Notes: generated from the sequence alone by a model not told the origin. DNA of 64,000 bases from Fusobacterium nucleatum_L (GCF_050231725.1 NZ_CP077172.1:1-64000), one strand, 5' to 3'; shown: positions 1-8,784, counted from the first letter of the stretch. Program-made: numbers and translations.

Positions 1-7
1 TATTTAA

Positions 8-316
8 ATGACTAAAAAAGAATTTGTAAATGCATTTGCTGAAAAAGGAGCACTAAAAATTAAAGATTCTGAAAGATTAGTAAACGCTTTCTTAGAAACT
101 GTAGAAGATGCTTTACTAAAAGGAGAAGGAGTAAGATTCATCGGATTTGGTTCTTGGGAAGTAAGAGAAAGAAGTGCGAGAGAAGTTAAAAACCCTCAAA
201 CTGGAAAAATGATTAAAGTTGAAGCTAAAAAAGTAGTTAAATTCAAAGTTGGAAAACCTTTAGCTGACAAAGTAGCAGCTGGAAAACCTGCTAAAAAAGC
301 TTCTAAGAAAAAATAG
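8..316 (+). CDS. hup: HU-family DNA-binding protein with lysine-rich tail
   Basis: This is a 102-residue histone-like HU protein that would bind and bend chromosomal DNA as a dimer. The whole HU fold is visible: the N-terminal helices begin MTKKEFVNAFAEK, followed by the GFGSWEVRERSAREVKNPQTG beta-arm entry (residues 46-66) and KKVVKFKVGKPLADKV. Beyond the usual ~90 residues there is a short basic tail (AAGKPAKKASKKK) that may add nonspecific DNA contacts. The start lies only 7 bases into the window, so its promoter and ribosome-binding site are cut off. A hairpin terminator follows. A second, tail-less HU is encoded at 44307-44582. Confidence 0.95.
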   Translation: MTKKEFVNAFAEKGALKIKDSERLVNAFLETVEDALLKGEGVRFIGFGSWEVRERSAREVKNPQTGKMIKVEAKKVVKFKVGKPLADKVAAGKPAKKASKKK

Positions 317-337
317 TATTTAAATTATTATAGTTAT

Positions 338-385
338 AAAAGAGCTATCATAAAATTTAACTGTTTTGTGATAGCTCTTTTTTTA
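338..385. terminator. Bidirectional intrinsic terminator between hup and the P-type ATPase
   Basis: The arms AAAAGAGCTATCA (338-350) and TGATAGCTCTTTT (369-381) pair around an 18-base loop and are followed by a T run. The complementary strand also ends in T-rich sequence, so the site can serve both converging genes. Confidence 0.85.
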
Positions 386-396
386 TTTTATTTATA

Positions 397-2985
397 TTAC
401 CTATATTTTATAACTTTATAAATTTGAATTAATATTGTTGGAATTAATGAAAGGACATAAATTTCAATAAAATTAATAACTTCTATCTTTGTTATACCAA
501 ACATATTATATAATCCTGGAATTAATAAAACAGAATTTAATAATATAAAACCCAATGTAAAAGCAATTAAAGAAAATTTGTTTTTAAAGAATCCAATAGC
601 AAAGATATTTCTTTGTCCTCTATAATCAATTCCATGAAATAACCTTGCTAAACACAATGTGGCAAAAGCCATAGTGGAAGCTTTTAATGGAGAGTCTTTT
701 AAACCTATATAGAAAGCAATTATAATAAATATAGCAATTAAAATTCCTTCTATCATAAGCTTAGTAGAAAATCTTTTTGTAAGTATTGCTTCATTAGGGT
801 CTCTAGGTTTTTCATCTAAAATATCTTCATTTTTAGGTTCAACTCCAACAGCTATTGATGGTAAACTATCTGTTAATAGGTTTATAAATAATAGTTGTAC
901 TGGAGAGAAAATTACTGGTAAATTAGCAAGTGATGAATATAGAACAGCAAGTATAGCAGCAGTATTTCCTGAAAGTAAGAAACCTATTGCATTCTTTATA
1001 TTTCTATAGACATTTCTTCCTGTTATTATAGCTTTAACTATTGTAGAAAAATTATCATCTGCAAGTATCATAGATGCTGCATTCTTAGAAACTTCTGTAC
1101 CTGTTATTCCCATAGCAATACCTATATTAGCTTTTTTTAGTGCAGGAGCATCATTTACACCATCACCAGTCATAGCACAGATTCTTCCAAGTTTTTGCCA
1201 AGCATTAACAATTCTTATTTTGTGTTCAGGAGAAACTCTAGCATAAACTGAAATTTTTTCAACTGATTTTTCTAATTCTTCATCAGACATTTTTTCAAGT
1301 TCAACACCTTCGATAGCCATATCTCCATCTTTAAATATTCCTATATTTTTTGCTATTGTTCTAGCAGTGATTTTATGGTCACCAGTTATCATAACAGGTT
1401 TAATACCACCTCTTATACATTCTTGAACTGCAACTTTTGATTCTTCTCTTGGAGGATCTATCATACCTACAAGAGCATGGAAAATATATGTATCTTCATC
1501 TTCCGTTGTTAATTCTTTTGCTTCATCAATATATTTATATGCAAATGCTAAAACTCTTAGTCCTTCTTCAGCTAAATCATTGTTTACTTTTTCAATTTTT
1601 TGAATAAATTCTTCATTTATATTTTGAATGTTTCCGTTTTCATCAATAAAATACTTGAATCTAGTAATAAGAGAATCAAAAGCTCCTTTTGTGAAAATAA
1701 TATATTTACTTTTTTTATCTTCGTAAAGGACAGTCATTAATTTTCTAACAGAATCAAAAGGTATCTCAGAAATTCTCTTGTTATCTTTTCTTTCATCTTT
1801 AAAAGACATATTATATTTCTGAGTCAGATGTATAAGAGCGGTTTCTGTAGGATCTCCTATTGTATCTGTCGCATCAGTACAAAGCATAAAACTATCTAGT
1901 AATAATTTATCAGTTTTTTTGTTTACATTTAAAGAATACTCATTATCTAATTTACCATTTATAAAAATCTTTTTAACTGTCATCTTGTTCTGAGTAAGAG
2001 TACCAGTTTTATCTGAACATATAACTGAAATAGAACCAAGAGCTTCGATAGATTTTAATTCTTTTACTATCGCATTTTCCTTAGCAAGTTTTTCAGTTTC
2101 AAGTGATAATACTATTGTAATAATAGGATTTAATGATTCTGGTATAGCAGCAACTGCGAGTGCTACTGCAAGTAATAATGAGTCAAGAACGGTATTTCCA
2201 TGATAAACATAGATTCCAAAGATGAATACACAAAGAATTACTATACCAAGAGTTAATCTTTTTCCAAATATATCCAAAGATTTTTGCAATGGAGTAACAT
2301 TTTCTTCTGTTTGATCTAAAAGAGAAGCAATTTTACCCAACTCTGTATTCATACCAGTTTCTGTTATTAAAATTTTAGCTCTACCATAATTAACAAGGCT
2401 TCCTGAGAAAACCATGTTAACTTGGTCACCCAAAGCTAAATCTTCGTATTGTAATATCTCATCAGTTTTTTCTATTGAGTTTGATTCTCCTGTAAGTGAA
2501 TTTTCATTAACAAGTAATGAGAAGTTTTCAATTATTCTCCCATCTGCTGGAACAATATCTCCAGCTTCTACAATAACAATATCTCCAGGAACTAATTCTG
2601 ATGAATCAAGTTCTAATTGTTCATAATCTCTGATAACTTTACATTTTGGTGATGACATTTTCTTTAAGCTATCTAAAGATTTTTGAGCTTTTACAGTTTG
2701 CCAAGCTCCAAGAATTGAATTTAAAATAAGAACTAGGACTATTACAAAACTACTTTCTTTATTTCCAGAAAAAAACGAAATAATAGCAGCAATTAATAAA
2801 ATAATTACAAGTGAATCTTTAAATTGATTAAAAAAGATTTTTATAAGACCATCTTTTTCTTTTTCAATAAATTTATTTTCTCCAAATTTTTTCCTTCTTT
2901 TTTCTACCTCTTCATTAATTAAACCTGTCGAATTTGTTTCGAATTCTTCAAATAGATGTTTTTTAGATTTTGTAAAATGTTTCAT
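397..2985 (-). CDS. P-type (P2A-like) cation-transporting ATPase, probable Mn2+/Ca2+ exporter
   Basis: This is an 862-residue inner-membrane cation pump of the SERCA/PMCA-like P2 class. Visible parts are an N-terminal cation-ATPase domain (about 1-60), TGES of the actuator domain (165-168), the phosphorylated Asp in CSDKTGTLTQNK (D325), the hinge TGDGVNDAPALKKANIGIAMG, and about ten membrane segments. Segment M4 carries PESLN (282-286), and M6 has NLLTDSLPSIAVG, in place of the PEGLP and NLVTDGLPATALG of SERCA. Its leader contains a yybP-ykoY-type riboswitch, which in Lactococcus and Streptococcus controls P-type ATPases of this class. I therefore infer Mn2+ and/or Ca2+ efflux. It starts at ATG 2985 behind AAAAGGGGA. 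The exact ion cannot be read from the sequence. Confidence 0.93.
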   Translation of the reverse strand: MKHFTKSKKHLFEEFETNSTGLINEEVEKRRKKFGENKFIEKEKDGLIKIFFNQFKDSLVIILLIAAIISFFSGNKESSFVIVLVLILNSILGAWQTVKAQKSLDSLKKMSSPKCKVIRDYEQLELDSSELVPGDIVIVEAGDIVPADGRIIENFSLLVNENSLTGESNSIEKTDEILQYEDLALGDQVNMVFSGSLVNYGRAKILITETGMNTELGKIASLLDQTEENVTPLQKSLDIFGKRLTLGIVILCVFIFGIYVYHGNTVLDSLLLAVALAVAAIPESLNPIITIVLSLETEKLAKENAIVKELKSIEALGSISVICSDKTGTLTQNKMTVKKIFINGKLDNEYSLNVNKKTDKLLLDSFMLCTDATDTIGDPTETALIHLTQKYNMSFKDERKDNKRISEIPFDSVRKLMTVLYEDKKSKYIIFTKGAFDSLITRFKYFIDENGNIQNINEEFIQKIEKVNNDLAEEGLRVLAFAYKYIDEAKELTTEDEDTYIFHALVGMIDPPREESKVAVQECIRGGIKPVMITGDHKITARTIAKNIGIFKDGDMAIEGVELEKMSDEELEKSVEKISVYARVSPEHKIRIVNAWQKLGRICAMTGDGVNDAPALKKANIGIAMGITGTEVSKNAASMILADDNFSTIVKAIITGRNVYRNIKNAIGFLLSGNTAAILAVLYSSLANLPVIFSPVQLLFINLLTDSLPSIAVGVEPKNEDILDEKPRDPNEAILTKRFSTKLMIEGILIAIFIIIAFYIGLKDSPLKASTMAFATLCLARLFHGIDYRGQRNIFAIGFFKNKFSLIAFTLGFILLNSVLLIPGLYNMFGITKIEVINFIEIYVLSLIPTILIQIYKVIKYR

Positions 2986-3020
2986 TTCACGTCCCCTTTT
3001 ATTAAAAAATTATAAAGCAC

Positions 3021-3136
3021 AAAAAAAACTTTTGATATGAAAAATTCATACCAAAAGTCTTGTTACCAACAATGGTTACAGTACCAGAAATAAATTTCGT
3101 GATGTTGATACTGTAATTATAACTACTCCCTTTTAT
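3021..3136 (-). promoter_or_regulatory. yybP-ykoY family (Mn2+) riboswitch with terminator expression platform
   Basis: On the minus strand the leader has AAAAGGGAGTAG (3134-3123), the internal element TATCAACATCACG, and the closing strand CAAGACTTTT (ending 3053), which pairs with AAAAG to form helix P1. These are the hallmark positions of the yybP-ykoY aptamer. The P1 3' strand is reused as the 5' arm of a 14-bp intrinsic terminator (3058-3028) followed by eight Ts to 3021. The ATPase start codon lies 36 bases further on. P1 and the terminator are mutually exclusive, so metal binding should allow readthrough (an ON switch). The structure was read by eye, not folded. Confidence 0.82.
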
Positions 3137-3176
3137 TATGAGATAAATTTTTAATTGATTTTCTTTGATGTCATTG

Positions 3177-3205
3177 ATTATAACATAAGGATTATATAAA
3201 ATCAA
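3177..3205 (-). promoter_or_regulatory. Promoter of the riboswitch-ATPase transcript
   Basis: There is a TTGATT -35 (3205-3200), a 17-base spacer and a perfect TATAAT -10 (3182-3177), placed about 45 bases upstream of the aptamer. Confidence 0.7.
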
Positions 3206-3216
3206 TAGGCTTTTTA

Positions 3217-3245
3217 TTGCTTTTTATATTCGATTGTGATATTAT
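3217..3245 (+). promoter_or_regulatory. Probable promoter of crt-hbd
   Basis: TTGCTT (3217-3222), a 17-base spacer and TATTAT (3240-3245) lie about 60 bases before the crt start. It diverges from the ATPase promoter with almost no space between them. Confidence 0.5.
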
Positions 3246-3305
3246 AAAAATATAGGATAAGTATTATTAACTATTATAATCTTACTCAATAGGAGGTATT
3301 AAAAT

Positions 3306-4082
3306 ATGTCACTTGTATCTTATAGACAAGAAAAATTTATTGGTATTATAACTATTGAAAGACCAGAAGCATTAAATGCTTTAAACTCAGAAGTTTTAGA
3401 TGAGTTAAATACAACTTTTAGAAATATAGATTTAGAAAAAACAAGGGTTATTTTATTAACGGGGTCAGGAACAAAATCATTTGTTGCTGGTGCAGATATT
3501 TCTGAAATGGCTAATTTAAATAATGTAGAAGGAGCTAGATTTGGTAATAAAGGTAATGAAATATTTAGAAAAATAGAAAAATTTCCTTTGCCAGTTATAG
3601 CAGTTGTAAATGGTTTTGCATTAGGTGGAGGTTGTGAACTTGCAATGAGTTGTGACTTTAGAATTTGTTCTGAAAATGCAGTTTTTGGACAACCAGAGGT
3701 TGGTTTAGGGATTACTCCAGGATTTGGTGGAACACAAAGATTAGCAAGACTTATAGGCTTAGGAAAAGCTAAGGAAATGATTTATACAGCAAATGCTATT
3801 AAAGCAGATGAAGCTCTTAGTGTAGGCTTAGTAAATCACGTATATCCACAAGAAACTTTAATGGAAGAAGCTATGAAATTGGCTCAAAAAATTGCTAAAA
3901 ATGCTCCATTTGCTGTTAGAGCATCTAAAAAAGCAATAAACGAAGGTATAGATACTGATATGGATAGAGCTATAATAATAGAAGAAAAATTATTTGGAGA
4001 ATGCTTTGCAACAGAAGATCAGAAAGTTGGAATGAAAGCATTTTTAGATAAAGTGAAAGGTGTAGAATACAAAAATAAATAA
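3306..4082 (+). CDS. crt: Crotonase / 3-hydroxybutyryl-CoA dehydratase
   Basis: This is a 258-residue enoyl-CoA hydratase-superfamily enzyme. In the butyrate pathway it would dehydrate 3-hydroxybutyryl-CoA to crotonyl-CoA in the cytoplasm. The oxyanion-hole segments are present: FVAGADISEMANL (about 60-72) and NGFALGGGCELAMSCDF (about 99-115). The catalytic glutamates of the family lie in GCELA and in GQPEVGLGITPGFGGTQRL. The length is normal. It begins after a strong AGGAGG site and is followed 15 bases later by hbd, which catalyses the preceding step. That pairing supports the Crt assignment over a generic hydratase. Confidence 0.93.
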   Translation: MSLVSYRQEKFIGIITIERPEALNALNSEVLDELNTTFRNIDLEKTRVILLTGSGTKSFVAGADISEMANLNNVEGARFGNKGNEIFRKIEKFPLPVIAVVNGFALGGGCELAMSCDFRICSENAVFGQPEVGLGITPGFGGTQRLARLIGLGKAKEMIYTANAIKADEALSVGLVNHVYPQETLMEEAMKLAQKIAKNAPFAVRASKKAINEGIDTDMDRAIIIEEKLFGECFATEDQKVGMKAFLDKVKGVEYKNK

Positions 4083-4097
4083 AATGGAGGTTAGAAT

Positions 4098-4937
4098 ATG
4101 AAAGTAGGAGTTATCGGAGCGGGAACTATGGGAGCAGGAATTGCTCAAGCATTTGCACAAACAGAAGGTTTTACAGTTATGTTGTGTGATATTAATAATG
4201 AATTTGCAGCTAATGGAAAAAATAAAATAGCTAAAGGTTTTGAAAAAAGAATAGCTAAAGGAAAAATGGAACAAGCTGAAGCTGATACAATTTTAGCAAG
4301 AATTACAACTGGAACAAAAGAAATTTGTGCTGATTGTGATTTAGTAATTGAAGCTGCAATTGAAAATATGGAAATAAAAAAACAAACATTTAAAGAATTA
4401 GATGATATTTGTAAAGCGGAAACTATATTTGCAACTAACACTTCTTCTTTATCAATAACTGAAATAGGAACAGGCTTAAAAAGACCTATGATAGGAATGC
4501 ACTTTTTCAACCCAGCACCAGTTATGAAACTTGTGGAAATTATTGCAGGTCTTGATACACCAGCTGATGTAGTTGAAAAAATTAAAAAAATTTCAGAAGT
4601 TATAGGAAAAGTTCCTGTACAAGTTCAAGAAGCACCAGGATTTGTTGTTAATAGAATTTTAATTCCGATGATAAATGAAGCTGTTGGAATTTATGCAGAA
4701 GGAATTGCTTCTGTTGAAGGAATAGATGCAGCTATGAAATTAGGAGCAAATCACCCTATTGGACCTTTAGCTTTAGGAGATTTAATTGGACTTGATGTAT
4801 GTCTTGCTATAATGGATGTTTTATATCATGAAACAGGGGATAGTAAATATAGAGCTCACACTTTATTAAGAAAAATGGTTCGTGGAAAACAATTAGGACA
4901 AAAAACTGGTAAAGGTTTTTATGATTACACTAAATAA
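4098..4937 (+). CDS. hbd: 3-hydroxybutyryl-CoA dehydrogenase
   Basis: This is a 279-residue NAD(P)-dependent dehydrogenase that interconverts acetoacetyl-CoA and 3-hydroxybutyryl-CoA. The N-terminal Rossmann motif GAGTMGAGIAQAFA is at residues 7-20. The central segment has TNTSSLSITEI and GMHFFNPAPVMKLVEII, which carries the catalytic His of the family. The C-terminal domain includes EAPGFVVNRILIPMINEA and the NHPIGPLALGDLIGLD dimer region. Length and order match the short, single-function Hbd of butyrate producers. It sits in an operon with crt, with its own AATGGAGG site. Confidence 0.95.
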   Translation: MKVGVIGAGTMGAGIAQAFAQTEGFTVMLCDINNEFAANGKNKIAKGFEKRIAKGKMEQAEADTILARITTGTKEICADCDLVIEAAIENMEIKKQTFKELDDICKAETIFATNTSSLSITEIGTGLKRPMIGMHFFNPAPVMKLVEIIAGLDTPADVVEKIKKISEVIGKVPVQVQEAPGFVVNRILIPMINEAVGIYAEGIASVEGIDAAMKLGANHPIGPLALGDLIGLDVCLAIMDVLYHETGDSKYRAHTLLRKMVRGKQLGQKTGKGFYDYTK

Positions 4938-4962
4938 TAAAATTAAATATAATTAATATTAA

Positions 4963-5010
4963 AATGTGGATAATTTTCTATTTTGAAAATAGATTTTTAT
5001 CCATATTTTT
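4963..5010 (+). terminator. Intrinsic terminator after hbd
   Basis: The outer arms ATGTGGATAA and TTATCCATAT enclose an inner pair CTATTTT/AAAATAG, and a T-rich tail follows. It ends the crt-hbd operon. A TATAAT at 5017-5022 immediately downstream may start the next one. Confidence 0.75.
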
Positions 5011-5069
5011 ATATGATATAATATAAAATGTTAAATTAATTTTATTTAAAATAATGGGGTAAAATAAAA

Positions 5070-7064
5070 ATGAAAAAATTTTTTAATGATATTTATATTG
5101 GCTCAAATATAATTTCAAAATTAAATGATTATACAAAAGATTTTGATAAAATCTTAATTTTTTCAAATGAAACAATAGCTGATTTATACTTTGAAAAATT
5201 TAAGTCAACTTTGAATGAAAAAGATAAGTTTTTTTATTTTTCAATAAAAGATGGAGAAGAGTATAAAAATATTGAGAGTATTCTTCCAGTTTATGATTTT
5301 ATGCTGGAAAATGATTTTTCAAGAAAATCTTTAGTTATTAGTCTTGGTGGTGGAGTTATTTGTGATATGGGGGGCTATATTTCAGCTACTTATATGAGAG
5401 GAATAGAATTTATACAAGTTCCTACTTCACTTCTTGCACAAGTTGATGCAAGTGTTGGTGGAAAAGTTGCTATAAATCATCCTAAATGCAAAAATATGAT
5501 AGGAAGCTTTAAAAGTCCATATAGGGTTATTATTGATGTAGAATTTTTAAAAACTCTGCCTAAAAGAGAATTAAAATCTGGAATGGGAGAACTTTTAAAA
5601 CATTCTTTTTTAACGAAAGATAAAACTTATTTGGAATATATAGAAAATAATGTTGAAAAAATAAAAGCTTTAGATAATGAAGTTTTAGAAAATATTGTAG
5701 AGCAATCTATAAAAATTAAAAAGCATTATGTAGACATAGATCCTTTTGAAAAAGAAGAGAGAGCCTTTTTAAATTTAGGTCATACTTATGCTCATGCTCT
5801 AGAAAGCTTTTTTGAGTATAAAGCCTATACACATGGAGAAGCTGTTTCTAAAGGTATCATTTTTGATTTAGAACTATCTCTTTTAAGAGGAGAAATTGAT
5901 AAAAAATATTTAGAAAGAGCTAGAAATATTTTTAAATTATTTGATATAGATACGGATTTAATATATTTACCTAGTGATAAATTTATTCCATTGATGAGAA
6001 AAGATAAAAAAAATTCTTTTAATAAGATTATTACAATCATATTAAATAGTGAAGGAAATCTATCTAAAACAGAAGTTATGGAAGATGAAATTAAAAAAAT
6101 TATTGATAAGTATAAAAATAATTTTTTAAGGGGAAGTATTGATATAGGAACTAATTCTTGTCGTTTATTAATTGCTGAAGTTCAAGAAGACAATAAAACT
6201 ATAAGCTTTAGAAAAGAAATTTATAAGGATTTAGAAATAGTTAAACTTGGAGAAGATGTAAATAAAAATAAATTTTTAAAAGAAGTAGCTATTGAAAGAA
6301 CTCTAAAATGTCTTAAAAAATATAGAAAAATTATAGATAAATATTCAATAGAAGAAAAAAATATTATTTGTTTTGCAACATCTGCAACACGAGATTCTAC
6401 TAATAGAGATTATTTTATTAAAAAAGTTTATGATGAAACTAAAATAAAAATTAATTGTATCAGTGGAGATGAAGAAGCATATATAAATTTCAAAGGAGTT
6501 ATAAGTTCTTTTGATAAAGATTTTAAAGAAAACATCTTAGTTTTTGATATAGGTGGAGGTTCAACAGAGTTTACTTTTGGTAATATAAAAGCTATAGAAA
6601 AGAAAATAAGTTTAGATATAGGTTCTGTTAGAATTACTGAAAAATTTTTCTTAGATAATGGGGTGTATGATTATTCAGAAAAAAATAGAACTCCTGCAAA
6701 AGAGTGGGTAAAAAAAATCTTAACAGAGCTTGAAGACTTTAAAAAGTTGAACTTCACTCTAATTGGTGTTGCAGGAACAATTACAACTCAAGTTAGTGTT
6801 AGAGAAGAAATGGAAGTATATGATAGTGAAAAAATACATCTTAGCAACTTGACAAGTAAAGAAATTAATGATAATTTAAATTTATTTATAAAAAAAATAA
6901 ACAATGAAGAAATAAAAGGTTTAGACACAAAGAGAAAAGATGTTATAATAGGAGGAACTATCATATTACAAGAAATATTAGAATATTTTGAAAAGAATTT
7001 TGTGATAGTTTCTGAAAATGATAATCTTGTGGGAGCTATATTAGAAGGGGTAGAAAATAAATGA
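5070..7064 (+). CDS. aroB: 3-dehydroquinate synthase fused to Ppx/GppA phosphatase
   Basis: This is a 664-residue two-domain protein. Residues 1-345 are a full AroB, converting DAHP to 3-dehydroquinate in the shikimate pathway. It has the NAD-binding SLGGGVICDMGGY (91-103), VPTSLLAQVDASVGGK (117-132), and the zinc ligands E174 (GMGELLKH), H238 (LGHTYAHALE) and H255 (THGEAV). From about residue 353 it becomes a Ppx/GppA exopolyphosphatase/pppGpp phosphatase, with GSIDIGTNSCRLLIAE, the phosphate-binding VFDIGGGSTEFTFG and GVAGTITTQ. The C-terminal HD extension of long Ppx is absent. The reading frame is continuous across the junction. Coupling of aromatic synthesis to polyphosphate or alarmone hydrolysis is inference. 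Confidence 0.92.
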   Translation: MKKFFNDIYIGSNIISKLNDYTKDFDKILIFSNETIADLYFEKFKSTLNEKDKFFYFSIKDGEEYKNIESILPVYDFMLENDFSRKSLVISLGGGVICDMGGYISATYMRGIEFIQVPTSLLAQVDASVGGKVAINHPKCKNMIGSFKSPYRVIIDVEFLKTLPKRELKSGMGELLKHSFLTKDKTYLEYIENNVEKIKALDNEVLENIVEQSIKIKKHYVDIDPFEKEERAFLNLGHTYAHALESFFEYKAYTHGEAVSKGIIFDLELSLLRGEIDKKYLERARNIFKLFDIDTDLIYLPSDKFIPLMRKDKKNSFNKIITIILNSEGNLSKTEVMEDEIKKIIDKYKNNFLRGSIDIGTNSCRLLIAEVQEDNKTISFRKEIYKDLEIVKLGEDVNKNKFLKEVAIERTLKCLKKYRKIIDKYSIEEKNIICFATSATRDSTNRDYFIKKVYDETKIKINCISGDEEAYINFKGVISSFDKDFKENILVFDIGGGSTEFTFGNIKAIEKKISLDIGSVRITEKFFLDNGVYDYSEKNRTPAKEWVKKILTELEDFKKLNFTLIGVAGTITTQVSVREEMEVYDSEKIHLSNLTSKEINDNLNLFIKKINNEEIKGLDTKRKDVIIGGTIILQEILEYFEKNFVIVSENDNLVGAILEGVENK

Positions 7065-7924
7065 TAGATGTAATAGATAATATATCAGCATATTTTGATA
7101 ATGACTTGATTAATATAATTTATAAGGATTTAAAATCAAATGGACTTTCTGATGAAGTGATTGAAAATTTATTTAAAGAGAAACATAGAGATTTACCTAT
7201 GATAGAAATTAATATATTTCAATTAAATAACTATAAATTAGGAAGCATAGGTTTCACTTCAAGAGAGTTAGAAAATTTAAAAATAGATTTTGTTGAAGAA
7301 AAGCTATTATCTAATGACTATAATGGAGATAATCCTACAAATAAAATAGTTTATGTTAAAGTTTTATTTGATAAAAATAGTAAAAAAATTTTAGGATGTC
7401 AAATTGCAAATGAGAAAAATGTTGAAACAAGACTTAATGCAATAAAAAATATAATTGAAAAGGGAGGAAATTTAAAAGATTTAGTAAATTATAAGGTAAA
7501 TTCTACTGATAATGAATGGAATCCTGATATTTTAAATCTTTTAGCATTGACTGCAATTGGAAAAAACAAAGAAGACTCTAACAATGTTGAAGCAAAAGAT
7601 GTTGAAAATCTATTTAAAAACAAAGAATTTTTACTAGATGTTAGAGAGGATTATGAATACGAATATGGACATATAAAGGGAGCTATTAATCTGCCACTTA
7701 GAGAGATTTTATTTCAAAAAGATACCTTACCAAAAGATAGAGATATTTATGTATATTGTAGAAGTGCACATAGAAGTGCTGATGCTGTGAACTTCCTAAA
7801 AAGTTTAGGTTTTGATAAGGTGCATAATATTGAAGGAGGCTTTATTGATATTTCTTTTTATGAATATCATAAAGATAAAGGAAATCTAGAGAACAGTATA
7901 GTTACAAATTATAATTTTGAATAG
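7061..7924 (+). CDS. Rhodanese-domain protein with orphan disulfide-reductase dimerisation domain
   Basis: This is a 287-residue protein whose ATG overlaps the AroB-Ppx stop by four bases. Residues 175-275 are a rhodanese domain: LLDVREDYEYEYGHIKGAINLPL and the active-site Cys233 in YCRSAHRS. Residues 60-168 resemble the C-terminal dimerisation domain of CoA-disulfide reductases (SIGFTSRELENLKIDF, KILGCQIANEKNVETRLNAI). The FAD and NAD domains that normally precede it are absent. It looks like the back half of a CoA-disulfide reductase-rhodanese fusion, kept as a separate protein. Persulfide or sulfane-sulfur transfer is the likely chemistry; the partner is unknown. Confidence 0.8.
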   Translation: MIDVIDNISAYFDNDLINIIYKDLKSNGLSDEVIENLFKEKHRDLPMIEINIFQLNNYKLGSIGFTSRELENLKIDFVEEKLLSNDYNGDNPTNKIVYVKVLFDKNSKKILGCQIANEKNVETRLNAIKNIIEKGGNLKDLVNYKVNSTDNEWNPDILNLLALTAIGKNKEDSNNVEAKDVENLFKNKEFLLDVREDYEYEYGHIKGAINLPLREILFQKDTLPKDRDIYVYCRSAHRSADAVNFLKSLGFDKVHNIEGGFIDISFYEYHKDKGNLENSIVTNYNFE

Positions 7925-7934
7925 GGAGAAAAAA

Positions 7935-8729
7935 ATGAAGTTAGTAGTTTCTGATTTAGATGGAACTCTTTTAAATGATGATAGTGAAGTAAGTAAGGAA
8001 ACAATTGAAATAATAAAAAAATTAAAAGAAAATGGAATAGAATTTGCTATTGCAACAGGCAGAAGCTTTAGTTCTGCAAATAAAATTAGGAAGAAAATAG
8101 GCTTAGAAGTCTATTTGATATGCAATAATGGTGCAAATATATATGATAAAGCTGGTAAACTTATAAAAGATAATGTTATGCCTGATATTCTAATTAGGAA
8201 AGTTATAAAATTTCTCTCTGAAAATAATATTGAGTATTCGGCTTTTGATGGGAGTGGGATAAATTTCTATATTCCTAAAAATACCAAAGTAGAATCAGAA
8301 TTTTTGGAAGAACATATAGCACATTATATTAGAAATTTGGAGGATATTGAAAAACTTCCTGCTTTAGCAAAAATTTTAATTATTGAAGATAATCCAGAAA
8401 GAATATATGAAATAAAAGATTTAATTCACAAAAATTTTGATGATGAATTAGAAATTGTTATCTCTGCTGATGATTGTTTGGATCTAAATGTAAAAGGTTG
8501 TAGCAAAAAAGGAGGAGTAAAATATATTTCAGAAGTATTAAAAATAAATCCAAGAGATGTTATGGCTTTTGGAGATAGTGGAAATGATTATAAGATGTTA
8601 AAATATGTTGGTCATCCTGTTGCTATGAAAGATAGCTTTATGGCAAAAAGAGATATTGAAAATAAGACTGATTTTACAAATGATGAGAGTGGGGTGGCTA
8701 AATATTTACAAAAATATTTTAATCTATAA
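7935..8729 (+). CDS. Cof-type HAD hydrolase
   Basis: This is a 264-residue cytoplasmic phosphatase of the HAD superfamily (Cof/YwpJ type), typically acting on sugar phosphates or flavin nucleotides. Motif I is VVSDLDGTLLND with Asp7 and Asp9; ATGRSF is motif II; motif III/IV is KGVKYISEVL...VMAFGDSGNDYKML. The C2 cap lies between motifs II and III. I chose ATG 7935 because AGGGAG sits 7 bases upstream; an in-frame ATG 18 bases earlier lies inside the preceding gene. The substrate cannot be told from sequence. Confidence 0.88.
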   Translation: MKLVVSDLDGTLLNDDSEVSKETIEIIKKLKENGIEFAIATGRSFSSANKIRKKIGLEVYLICNNGANIYDKAGKLIKDNVMPDILIRKVIKFLSENNIEYSAFDGSGINFYIPKNTKVESEFLEEHIAHYIRNLEDIEKLPALAKILIIEDNPERIYEIKDLIHKNFDDELEIVISADDCLDLNVKGCSKKGGVKYISEVLKINPRDVMAFGDSGNDYKMLKYVGHPVAMKDSFMAKRDIENKTDFTNDESGVAKYLQKYFNL

Positions 8730-8784
8730 ATCTTAACCAAATTTTAATAAACATTTTGTAGAATGTCAGTAAAGGAAGATAAGA

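Noticed and set aside
3002..3205. 67-codon leftward frame upstream of the P-type ATPase
   Set aside because: It runs through the riboswitch aptamer and terminator, has no ribosome site, and its start coincides with the promoter.
4044..4510. Leftward frames opposite hbd
   Set aside because: Composition artefacts of the opposite strand; hbd shows full family motifs and strong ribosome sites.
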